A stretch of 64,000 nucleotides of DNA, from assembly GCA_019918135.1 (NCBI GenBank), contig WBZZ01006245.1:33501-97500 (forward strand), read 5' to 3'. Below are positions 1-7,887 of the stretch, piece after piece. The notes under the pieces were generated by a model, which saw only the letters and a list, made by a program, of their open reading frames with translations, did not search any database and was not told where the DNA came from. The translations under genes and the position numbers were made by a program. Numbering within the stretch: the stretch's first letter is position 1; every line of letters begins with the position of its first letter. The stretch is from Paulinella micropora. Lineage: Eukaryota; Cercozoa; Imbricatea; Euglyphida; Paulinellidae.

Positions 1-1660
1 CTAGAAAAAAAGAAATACGATCTGGAAAGTTGTTCAAAGGTCATTAAGGAGAAATTAGGGATAGACATTGCTCTTAAATTCAAGGAAATGGATGAAGGCC
101 TAACCTTTCCAGAAAATGCGATTATTGAGCCTTATCAAACTCCCAGCCTTAAATACTTTGGAGATATGGATAACGTATATATTCAACACTATAGAGAATG
201 AGGCGAGCCTTGAAAGACTGGACGAATTGCGCAGTTGTATAAACATAGTATCAAGAGGAGGCGGTCAAGTCGTGATGACTTTAAATCTAGACATTGACGA
301 AGAGACAGGAGACCGATCCGAATATTATGTACAAGCAGAAGTAGGCGCAATGATGTCCGCATTAAATTTTGAATGTTTTGTGCGGAATCCAGAATACATT
401 GAAGAATTGAAAGGAGACAAACACGACCCGAGAGCGAAACAATGGCTGTATCAACATTTTGGAAATGGCAATCAGTTTTCAACTGGATACGCAAAAGACA
501 TGATGCAAAAGCGGAAAATTAAACGATATGACGACTTCATGTTTTACCCGTATTTGAAGCGAGTGGGAATACCCCCAGTATATTCTAACAAACTCAATCT
601 GTTTATGGGGTTCCCTATGGATAATATTCCATTTGAAAGTGTAAAAACAAAATACAATTTTGAAGAGAGTGCCTTATATAAACATCTAAAAACTGACTTT
701 TTCACCGAAGGTCAGGGCGAGTTAGACAACTTTTTGGATAGTGTCGCGGACATGATACAGAAACCAAATGTAAATAGAGGTATTGGTCATTTGTTTTACT
801 CAGTCCAAGGGACTGGGAAATGCATAATGAGCAAATTTATGGAGAGGTTGTTGGGAACGCAAAATCATGTGGTCATCAAAGACTTTAGCAGATACATGGA
901 AAAATTCAATGTCGCATATGCGAACAAGATATTGAAAGTGTTTGAAGAACTGCCCGAGAAAGGCGGGGCTTTTACGATGAGCGACCGCTTAAAAAGTCAA
1001 ATTGACCAAAAAGACGAAATAATAGAGCCCAAGGGAAGCAAGCAATACAAAGTAAAACATTTCGCCAGATACTGGTTTTACACGAATAACGAAAACACAT
1101 TATACATAGAAGGAAGCGACAGGCGGTATTCACTTCACAAAATAAGCGGGAAGCACGCGGACGATAAAGTATATTTCGCCAAAATTCTAGATGAAATAAA
1201 CGACGATGACTTTATCAGATGTGCCTTTGAATACTTCGCCACTAGACAATACGAAGAAATAAGTGTTATGACCGCATTTAAAACAAAATACAAGACGGAG
1301 CAGAAAATGGCCAACCTCCCCAAGGCTATTAAGTTTATGATTGACACCATTGAAGCAAAATTTGACAAAGTTGAAAGCAAAGATATGAAAGTGGAATCGG
1401 TACATCTATGCGAAAGATACAGGGAGTGGTGCTCAGAACAGGGAATATCTTATCATAAAGGAGCCTTCTTCACTCAACTGAAGCATGTAGGCATAGATAA
1501 ACCCAAACAAAGCGGAGGAAAAAACAACAAAAAATACAGATTTACAATAAATGTCAGCACAATCCGAGACAAGATACGCGAGTATATAAAGGACGACGAA
1601 TACGACTTCAATTTTGGATCGGGAGTTAATGAAGAGGATGATGATGTCTTTTGGATGTAA
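1..1660 (+). CDS. SF3 helicase of a primase-helicase, partial and frameshifted
   Basis: Viral replicative helicase, 5' end outside the window. Frame 1 is open from base 1 to a stop at 199-201 and reads protein-like up to there. From about 190 the protein continues in frame 2 to the stop at 1660, so a one-base frameshift lies roughly between 116 and 200. The ATG at 116 opens a stretch that looks like an out-of-frame shadow, so I do not take it as the start. In the frame-2 product the Walker A is QGTGKC near residues 231-236, the acidic Walker B is KVFEELP near 274-280, motif C is FYTNN near 321-325 and the arginine-finger region is SDRRY near 334-338. The usual Ser/Thr after the Walker A lysine is Cys (codon at 821). 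These motifs and their order are those of SF3 helicases joined to primases in small DNA viruses. Sure of the helicase; the primase part is inferred from the family. Confidence 0.8.
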
Positions 1661-1726
1661 TATTATTGTCTTCAATATTGAAAACAATATTAAAAAACTG
1701 ATTTTTTTGTTATGCTTATATATAGC

Positions 1727-2389
1727 ATGCCATCAACCAAAGGAGAGTATCTGAGCCAAATAGAAAAATGGGATCATTTAAGTAGTGATATTAAACCACC
1801 AACAAGCAAATCGCTTAAAACTGATATCGTCGCATTTTACGAAAAATACCGACCCGAACAACCCCCGCGGGGTGATAACGTTAAAGTTTCATTGCCCCCC
1901 GTTGATACATTGAAGAATGTTGTTTTTAATGACGAACCAGAAGAATTTACGCCTTTTAAAGAAAGTGATTTGAAGGAAACTGGTATTACTGAAATCAAGG
2001 CCAACGTAGGAGAAGAATTGGCGTAAAAAGAATTACCTGTTTTGGAAGCAAAAGAGGAGCCTGCGCCAGTTATGGAAAAGAAAATGCCAATCAAGGCAAA
2101 GCGAAACCCGCCCGAGGAGGGGTATAGTTGCTATGAAATAATAACGGCACATTTGAAAGTATCCAAAGACCCGTTTAATTTCTTATACATGAAAGTTGAA
2201 GACCGCACCATATTACAGGAGGATATGAAGAAATGGCATGAGAGTAGATACGCACACATACCACCAGAGCAACGCCCCACTCTTAAATATGGTAAGTTAG
2301 ATTATAAGACATTTTTCCGCGATGTCTTATCTCAACACGAGGGCAAACTCACGACACTAAAAGATATGTATGACAGGTTTCATGTGTAA
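1727..2389 (+). pseudogene. Unrecognised viral gene interrupted by an in-frame TAA
   Basis: Two same-frame open segments (1712-2026 and 2042-2389) are separated only by a TAA at 2024-2026 and the following five codons. Read through, they make one acidic-to-basic protein of about 220 residues. I prefer the ATG at 1727 to the one at 1712, because a TATATATAG stretch lies between them and looks like a promoter or initiator element. The first half is Pro/Glu-rich. The second half (from about 2110) is more ordered, with YSCYEIITAHLKV and a predicted helical end. No family recognised. Neighbouring genes all use TAA as a real stop, so codon reassignment is unlikely. Either a nonsense mutation or two adjacent genes; the first fits better because the frame is kept. 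Confidence 0.6.
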
Positions 2390-3009
2390 GAGGCAGTTAG
2401 TGCTATGTCTCTCATCACATCAATATTAAAATATGATGGTTTGAAAGATACAGGCTCCGCAGATGCTGATTTATAATACACTTCTATGGTTAATGGTGCG
2501 CCAGTCGCATACGTTACCAGAGCATCATTTGTTGTATTATCTACAATTCGTATAGTGCGGTTGTTGGTAGTGTCCGAGGGGTTTGGACAGGTCATCTGCC
2601 ATATCAAATTCATTTGAACTCCATATCTTTGGATTAGCCACACACAATCAAAAGACTTATAATCAATGGCGGTTGTATAATTTAGCACTTCGGTATAATA
2701 ATCATATGTATTCGTGCCATCTGTGATATGAAACCAAAATTGAAAAGTGGCAATGCCAGTCGGAGCGGGTAAATTCAATGAACCACGAAATGATACATTA
2801 ATGAAATAACCATATCCTAAACTTGATATTGTTTTGCTACCATATCCGCCCGTGCATAGAGTGGTAAATGTGGAACTCGTCATCCATGACCTAAGGTCAA
2901 GACCAACATAAGCATTTTGAATGTTTCTTGTTAATGTCGGAGTAGCCACGACCGCGATTGTTTTTGTGTCAATAGATTGTTGCTCTTGCGAACGGCCAAA
3001 TATATTCAT
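2380..3009 (-). CDS. Beta-rich structural protein with MNIFGRS N-terminus
   Basis: 209 residues, divergent from the fibre gene at 3072 and overlapping the end of the preceding + strand gene by 10 bases. The composition (Thr, Ser, Tyr, Asn rich; few charged residues) and alternating hydrophobic pattern suggest an all-beta virion or receptor-binding protein. Its first seven residues, MNIFGRS, closely match the start of the larger structural gene ending at 17562 (MNLFGQS), with no obvious similarity afterwards. The shared peptide may be a capsid-anchoring tag; that is inference. No known domain recognised. Confidence 0.7.
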   Translation of the reverse strand: MNIFGRSQEQQSIDTKTIAVVATPTLTRNIQNAYVGLDLRSWMTSSTFTTLCTGGYGSKTISSLGYGYFINVSFRGSLNLPAPTGIATFQFWFHITDGTNTYDYYTEVLNYTTAIDYKSFDCVWLIQRYGVQMNLIWQMTCPNPSDTTNNRTIRIVDNTTNDALVTYATGAPLTIEVYYKSASAEPVSFKPSYFNIDVMRDIALTASYT

Positions 3010-3028
3010 TTTTTTAAACTATATATAT

Positions 3029-3045
3029 ATCTTATACTATAAGAT
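3029..3045. promoter_or_regulatory. 17-bp palindrome in divergent promoter region
   Basis: ATCTTATACTATAAGAT has eight-base arms around one central base. It sits in the 62-bp AT-rich spacer between the divergent genes starting at 3009 (minus) and 3072 (plus). The same palindrome, with A at the centre, occurs at 10950-10966 just before the ATPase gene. A conserved operator or promoter core is likely; the binding factor is unknown. Confidence 0.6.
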
Positions 3046-3071
3046 TTATTATAAAATAATAGAATTAAAAT

Positions 3072-3968
3072 ATGAACCATTTAGGCAATCCGTGGGCATA
3101 TCACTATTACGGCTCTGTGATAATAGACGAGGATTTAGAAGTTGATGGTGTATTATATGGCGACCATATTGAAGCAAACTCAATCCAAGCAAGGACAGAC
3201 GACATAACAATATCGTCGCGAAATAATGACTCTTCTTTGTTGATATCTGACAGCGGTTATGTGTCAATTAATAACGAATACGACTTACCAATAGCGGACG
3301 GCACGGCTAATCAAATATTAAAAACGGATGGGCTAGGCAACACTTCATTTGCTACATTGACTTCAAGTTATATAAGCGACTTTGAATTAGATAAATTAAC
3401 GGATGTAGTCATAACAGGCACACCCACAAATAACCAACTACTCATTTATAGCACAGGACAATGGCGCAATACAAACTCACCTTTTCTTAGATTGGATGGG
3501 CTCACTATGATGTTTGGAGATTTGAATATGGGAAGTTTTAATATAGTAAATGTCGGTAATGTTGATGGTGTTGATGTTTCGGCTCTTGATAGTGCTGTGG
3601 TTAAACTCACAGGAGACCAAACCATAGCAGGAATTAAGACATTTAGCAGTATAATAAATGCTAGTGCGGGTATTGATATGAAAAGCCAAAGTATAACAAA
3701 TGTAAATTTGGTTGATGGTATTGATGTTTCTGCCCTTGATACTTCGGTGGTAAAACTAACGGGAGACCAAACAATAACAGGAAACAAAATATTTACTACT
3801 TATGTGGCCGTAAAAGACTCAAATCCATTAAACACTGGCAAGTTATTCTTTAATTACAACAATAATATGGGTTCTATTTATTCGTCGGAGGCAGGTGGAG
3901 CAACGGGCTATCCATTATCTTTTGTAGGCTCGTCCATACTTTTTGCTCCAACAACAGGGGCGGAATGA
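3072..3968 (+). CDS. Fibre protein, N-terminal part
   Basis: 298 residues resembling the shaft of phage-type tail fibres. The N-terminus is tyrosine-rich. A segment with GTANQILKTDGLGNTSF is typical of fibre proteins. Two copies then follow of a repeat of about 50 residues containing VVKLTGDQTI(A/T)G and MKSQSITNVNLVDG. The same repeats continue in the next gene in another frame. The stop at 3966-3968 overlaps the ATG at 3965 (ATGA). The two genes are best read as one fibre gene of about 1240 residues broken by a one-base deletion, although two coupled genes cannot be excluded. Confidence 0.8.
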   Translation: MNHLGNPWAYHYYGSVIIDEDLEVDGVLYGDHIEANSIQARTDDITISSRNNDSSLLISDSGYVSINNEYDLPIADGTANQILKTDGLGNTSFATLTSSYISDFELDKLTDVVITGTPTNNQLLIYSTGQWRNTNSPFLRLDGLTMMFGDLNMGSFNIVNVGNVDGVDVSALDSAVVKLTGDQTIAGIKTFSSIINASAGIDMKSQSITNVNLVDGIDVSALDTSVVKLTGDQTITGNKIFTTYVAVKDSNPLNTGKLFFNYNNNMGSIYSSEAGGATGYPLSFVGSSILFAPTTGAE

Positions 3969-6796
3969 CATTGACAAATAATGTTTTAAATTTTAACAGC
4001 ACGACAGCAATCAGCGGACTGCCCGCGCCATTCTATGACAATGATGCCTCAACGAAGGCTTACACCGATACGAAACTAGCAAAGGACGGCACAACGGCTA
4101 TGACGGGCAGTTTAAATATGGGTGGATTTTCAATAGCAAATGTAAATTTGGTTGATGGTATTGATGTATCCACCCTTGATACCGCAGTCGTTAAACTAAC
4201 AGGAGACCAAACCATAGCAGGAATTAAAACATTCAGCAACATAATAAATGCTAGTGCGGGGATTGATATGAAAAGCCAAAGCATAACAAATGTTAATCTC
4301 GTTGATGGCGTGGATGTTTCTACTCTTGATACTTCGGTTGTCAAACTAACAGGAGACCAGACCATAGCAGGGAATAAAAAATTTACTTCAACAATAGAAG
4401 TAAGGGGTGCTACTGCTCCAACCGCTTTTGATGGTATCGGTATTGCCTTTGATACAGCGACAAATATAGGAATGATTGCCGCACAAAAGACAGCAACAGC
4501 GACTTGGTATCCGATACAAATAACGGGGTCATATGTTGAGTTATATTCTGGTAATAATGTAATTATAACCGCAACTGGCACTACACTATCTTTGAATAAC
4601 AACAAAATAACAAACTTAGCCACACCATCAGCAACAACGGACGGAGCAAATAAAAGTTATGTGGATACATTAGACTGGCAAAATGTGAAACTAACAGGAA
4701 ACCAAACCATAGCAGGAATTAAGACATATAGTAGTGGTGTGGAAATAACTGGAAATTCAATCAATTCAACAACAAAGGGAACATTTATCGTTTTCAATTC
4801 TACCAGTAATATCGGGTCAATTGCTAGTTTGGATATGAAAACTGCAACATATTACAACTTTGAAATTTCTGCGAAAAAAATAAGTTTTATTATTGACGGG
4901 ACGATTGTCGGTTGGATAAATGCTTCGGGGTTAGATTGTAATAGTAGCAAAATAGCCAACCTTGGAACTCCGACATTATCAACAGACGGAGCGACAAAAG
5001 GGTATGCGGACACATTGGACGGACAAAATGTAAAACTAACAGGCGACCAAACCATAACAGGAATTAAGATATTTAATGGAAGTAGAAATGATGTAAGGGC
5101 ACTGAATTTGTTAAGCCAAGCCGATTTTAATAATGTGGATATCATTAATGGCGGGAATATAACATATAATGGGGCGCGGATATTAAACCAAAACGGAGGA
5201 GATATATTCTTTTCACAGACATCGGGTGATTATCAGTATTTCTTATTTACTCTAAATACTGCTTCAAGTGGAACCGCAAACCAACGAGGTTATGTATTCA
5301 CGAATGTAGCATCTGATGTAAAAGGGGCGGGACTTTATATTTCAAAACTTTTGGATAATAAAAGTGCTTCGTCTGACATTGTCCGTTTTAACAATGCTGG
5401 CGGTATGCGGTTTTATGGAGCCTTAGATATGAACTCAAACAATATAACAAATGGAGGAACAATAACGGGAACAACAATTACTTCAACCGCGGGTATATCA
5501 ACAACAACAGCAACCGCGAGTGGATTAATAACGGCAAATGCGGGTATATCAACAACAACGGCAACCGCGAGTGGCCTACTAACAGCAACAGGAGGTTCAA
5601 GCATAGTTATACAAGGAAATACTAATGGAGGTAATACAAGAGGAATATTTTTGTGGGACACTGGCAATACAAATTATGGTATTTATATGGCACAATCTGG
5701 AGTCAATAAATCTCTAGCAGGTGGAGTGGCATCAGCCGTTGCTGGAAACGATTTTACTTCTTTCGCCGTTAGATTTAGAGTTAGCAATGTTTCAACCGAT
5801 GGTTTTATATGGGAGAACTCTTCCGAACAATTGTTAATGTCATTAAACGGGGCAAACGGGACTTTATGGACAAAAGGATTAATAACGGCTAGTGCTGGTG
5901 TATCAACAACTACGATCACTGCGAGTGGATTAATAACGGCAAATGCGGGTATATCAACAACAACATTAACGGCGAGCGGATTAATAACGGCAAATGCGGG
6001 AATTACATACACAGGCACACTAACAACGGCATCAGCATCAACTAATGGGGCAAAAATAGCAATTCAAGGGCAAACAGACGGGACAAATGCGAGAGGAATA
6101 TTTATGTGGGACATTGGAGATTCAAACTGGGGGATTTATATGAGCCAGTCTGGGGCTAATAAATCATTAAGTGGAGGAACAGCACCAGCAGGAGGAGGAG
6201 GAGGATTAACTTCTTATGCTATTAGATTTAGAGTGAATGGTTCTTCAACGAGTGGGTTCATATGGGAGAATAATTCAAATACTGCTTTAATGTCATTAAG
6301 AGCGAGCGATGGGCAATTATGGGTATTGTCTAATCCAATTCAATATTCAGACAGGAGAAAAAAAGAAGATATAAAGGAATGTTTAGGCTTAGATTTTATT
6401 AATAAGTTAAATCCAGTATGCTATCGTATGATTGATGACAACAAGAAATGTAGGACTGGCTTAATAGCACAGGAATTAGAAGACATACTAACAGAAATGG
6501 ATATGCTAGATTTTGGCGGTTTTATAAAAGAAACAATTATGGTTCCCTGTCCAAAGCAAAGAGCGGAATACGAATTGAAAGGTGTGAGTGTTAAGCCAGA
6601 AGATGTTAAATGTGTTGATAGTGGTGATGTCGGTTATGGCATATGTTATTCTGAGTTTATCGCCCCGTTAATTAAAGCGGTTCAACAATTATCAGATAAT
6701 CTCGGACATGTCCGAGATAGGGTAGATAATTTAGAAAAAGAAAATAGAAATCTCATGAATATACTACAAGAAATTAGAGAAAATGTCAAACAATAA
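3965..6796 (+). CDS. Fibre protein with C-terminal peptidase S74 chaperone
   Basis: 943 residues. The shaft contains VVKLTGDQTIAG repeats (residues 50-370), short ITASGLITANAG(I/V)STTT repeats (about 500-690) and two head-like repeats containing RGIF(L/M)WD and GIYM(A/S)QSG (about 555 and 715). From residue 795 the sequence SDRRKKEDIK, followed by GLIAQELEDIL, matches the S74 intramolecular chaperone family, whose members trimerise beta-helical fibres and then cut themselves off. The catalytic pair would be S795 and K800, releasing about 149 residues. The C-terminus is a coiled coil. In a virus without a tail this would be a capsid spike or receptor-binding fibre. Very likely the continuation of the preceding gene. 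Confidence 0.88.
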   Translation: MTLTNNVLNFNSTTAISGLPAPFYDNDASTKAYTDTKLAKDGTTAMTGSLNMGGFSIANVNLVDGIDVSTLDTAVVKLTGDQTIAGIKTFSNIINASAGIDMKSQSITNVNLVDGVDVSTLDTSVVKLTGDQTIAGNKKFTSTIEVRGATAPTAFDGIGIAFDTATNIGMIAAQKTATATWYPIQITGSYVELYSGNNVIITATGTTLSLNNNKITNLATPSATTDGANKSYVDTLDWQNVKLTGNQTIAGIKTYSSGVEITGNSINSTTKGTFIVFNSTSNIGSIASLDMKTATYYNFEISAKKISFIIDGTIVGWINASGLDCNSSKIANLGTPTLSTDGATKGYADTLDGQNVKLTGDQTITGIKIFNGSRNDVRALNLLSQADFNNVDIINGGNITYNGARILNQNGGDIFFSQTSGDYQYFLFTLNTASSGTANQRGYVFTNVASDVKGAGLYISKLLDNKSASSDIVRFNNAGGMRFYGALDMNSNNITNGGTITGTTITSTAGISTTTATASGLITANAGISTTTATASGLLTATGGSSIVIQGNTNGGNTRGIFLWDTGNTNYGIYMAQSGVNKSLAGGVASAVAGNDFTSFAVRFRVSNVSTDGFIWENSSEQLLMSLNGANGTLWTKGLITASAGVSTTTITASGLITANAGISTTTLTASGLITANAGITYTGTLTTASASTNGAKIAIQGQTDGTNARGIFMWDIGDSNWGIYMSQSGANKSLSGGTAPAGGGGGLTSYAIRFRVNGSSTSGFIWENNSNTALMSLRASDGQLWVLSNPIQYSDRRKKEDIKECLGLDFINKLNPVCYRMIDDNKKCRTGLIAQELEDILTEMDMLDFGGFIKETIMVPCPKQRAEYELKGVSVKPEDVKCVDSGDVGYGICYSEFIAPLIKAVQQLSDNLGHVRDRVDNLEKENRNLMNILQEIRENVKQ

Positions 6797-6920
6797 TACG
6801 ACTAGACTTCACAGACCCCCACCTATCATGGATATGGATGGCGAACTAACTCCAGAATTAAAGTCCCGTGTCCTTGAAGTGGAACTAAAAACAGAAGAGA
6901 AAAAAGTAGAGCACAGATAA
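6783..6920 (+). CDS. Small charged protein (45 residues)
   Basis: An ATG at 6783 lies inside the last codons of the fibre gene and opens a 45-residue frame ending at 6920, 13 bases before the next gene. It starts MSNNNTTR, much like the next gene (MSNKKTDS), and ends in a Glu/Lys-rich stretch. The tight spacing fits a compact viral genome. No family recognised; could be chance. Confidence 0.4.
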   Translation: MSNNNTTRLHRPPPIMDMDGELTPELKSRVLEVELKTEEKKVEHR

Positions 6921-6933
6921 CTGGAATTGTTGT

Positions 6934-7125
6934 ATGTCAAACAAGAAAACCGACAGCAGAATGATTAAATACTTATTTCAAATGGGTAGCATCATTGCCA
7001 TTATAACCCTTTGTATCGTGAGGCTATCTGAAAAGAACTTACCTTGTGAGGTTGCTAATACTTATGTCGGTATTTTAACACTTTTGATTGGGATATGCCT
7101 TCCATCACCTTCTTCAAAGAAATGA
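6934..7125 (+). CDS. Small membrane protein, two hydrophobic segments
   Basis: 63 residues with hydrophobic stretches at about 16-30 and 42-57, the second ending in ICLPSPSSKK. The short length, basic N-terminus and hairpin topology resemble holins and small virion membrane proteins, but no family signature is visible. It converges with the minus-strand gene ending at 7114 and overlaps it by 12 bases. Confidence 0.55.
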   Translation: MSNKKTDSRMIKYLFQMGSIIAIITLCIVRLSEKNLPCEVANTYVGILTLLIGICLPSPSSKK

Positions 7126-7362
7126 GCACTCGTATATATGTATTATATACCATCTATTATCACCATCACAGATTAAAGGTAGTGCTTCATCAAAACTAAC
7201 ACACCAATCACTCATCTGTTTGTAAATACATTTAAATTTAGTATCTATACCTTTTTGAATACAATAAACACAACTTATATTCTTTTTTTCACTTATCCGT
7301 GAGTAAAAGTCGCAGGCAGTCCGCGACATAACCGAGCACACAAAAAGCAATATTAACAACAT
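7114..7362 (-). CDS. Small cysteine-rich protein with signal peptide
   Basis: 82 residues. It starts with a hydrophobic signal-like segment (MLLILLFVCSVMSRTAC), followed by a Cys-rich body (CVYC, CIYK, DWC, LIC, YEC) that suggests disulfides. Probably secreted or a membrane/virion surface protein. First in transcription order after two minus-strand genes; no family recognised. Confidence 0.5.
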   Translation of the reverse strand: MLLILLFVCSVMSRTACDFYSRISEKKNISCVYCIQKGIDTKFKCIYKQMSDWCVSFDEALPLICDGDNRWYIIHIYECSFL

Positions 7363-7381
7363 ATATTATAATATTCATAAT

Positions 7382-7645
7382 TTACCAAAGTAAGTGATAC
7401 GCCCAATATGCGGGTTGGTTTTTGTTTAAATATGCGGGCTTTCCATCCTTTGTTTTAATTGCTTGATGTCTGGCACGATAACTTTCCCGTCTGTCTTCGT
7501 CTTGATATTTGGTATAATCTGAATAACCAGATGCGCCAAAGTTGATGCGACGGCCGTTATAGACGACATAATACTTTTTTCCTTTCACTTTACTCTCGCC
7601 GAAGTCTGTCGCGCCCAATGACAAGGCTTTCTCTCGTAGCCCCAT
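7382..7645 (-). CDS. Small conserved viral protein, DUF5754-like
   Basis: 87 residues, basic and Tyr-rich. The pattern YYVVYNGRRINFGASGYSDY, then the D-E-D-RR-YRARH block and the C-terminal W-Y-LLW, resembles a small protein of unknown function widespread in giant viruses, virophages and PLVs (I believe the DUF5754 group, from memory). It abuts the 72-residue gene upstream, sharing one or two bases, so the two are probably co-transcribed. Function unknown; a DNA-binding or packaging role is only a guess. Confidence 0.65.
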   Translation of the reverse strand: MGLREKALSLGATDFGESKVKGKKYYVVYNGRRINFGASGYSDYTKYQDEDRRESYRARHQAIKTKDGKPAYLNKNQPAYWAYHLLW

Positions 7646-7863
7646 TATATATTATCTTTCTCTTTAATTATATTATTATAAATCGCTTCTCGTTGCTTAT
7701 CTGATAGCGGTAAGCGGTAAAGGATATTTTCAGGTTTTCTAAAAATGTTGGGGTTTCTATTCACCAAGTTCTGAGTGATGCGGATTTGGTCAATTTCCTT
7801 CCCTAGCCTTTCCAACTCTTCAAGTTGTTGCTCGTCTTTGCTTTTTTCTTTTTTATTTTCCAT
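7645..7863 (-). CDS. Small charged helical protein (72 residues)
   Basis: Very Lys/Glu-rich N-terminal helix (MENKKEKSKDEQQLEELERL), then a more ordered segment with NRNPNIF and RLPLSDKQREAIYNNI. Its start is 24 bases from the divergent PLA2-domain gene and the shared spacer holds TATATTATAG. No family recognised. Confidence 0.6.
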   Translation of the reverse strand: MENKKEKSKDEQQLEELERLGKEIDQIRITQNLVNRNPNIFRKPENILYRLPLSDKQREAIYNNIIKEKDNI

Positions 7864-7887
7864 GATATATTATAGCGGATATAAAAA

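Noticed and set aside
116-195. ATG at 116 as the true helicase start
   Set aside because: The first 24 residues from it look like an out-of-frame reading; frame 1 across the same bases is protein-like and continues from before the window.
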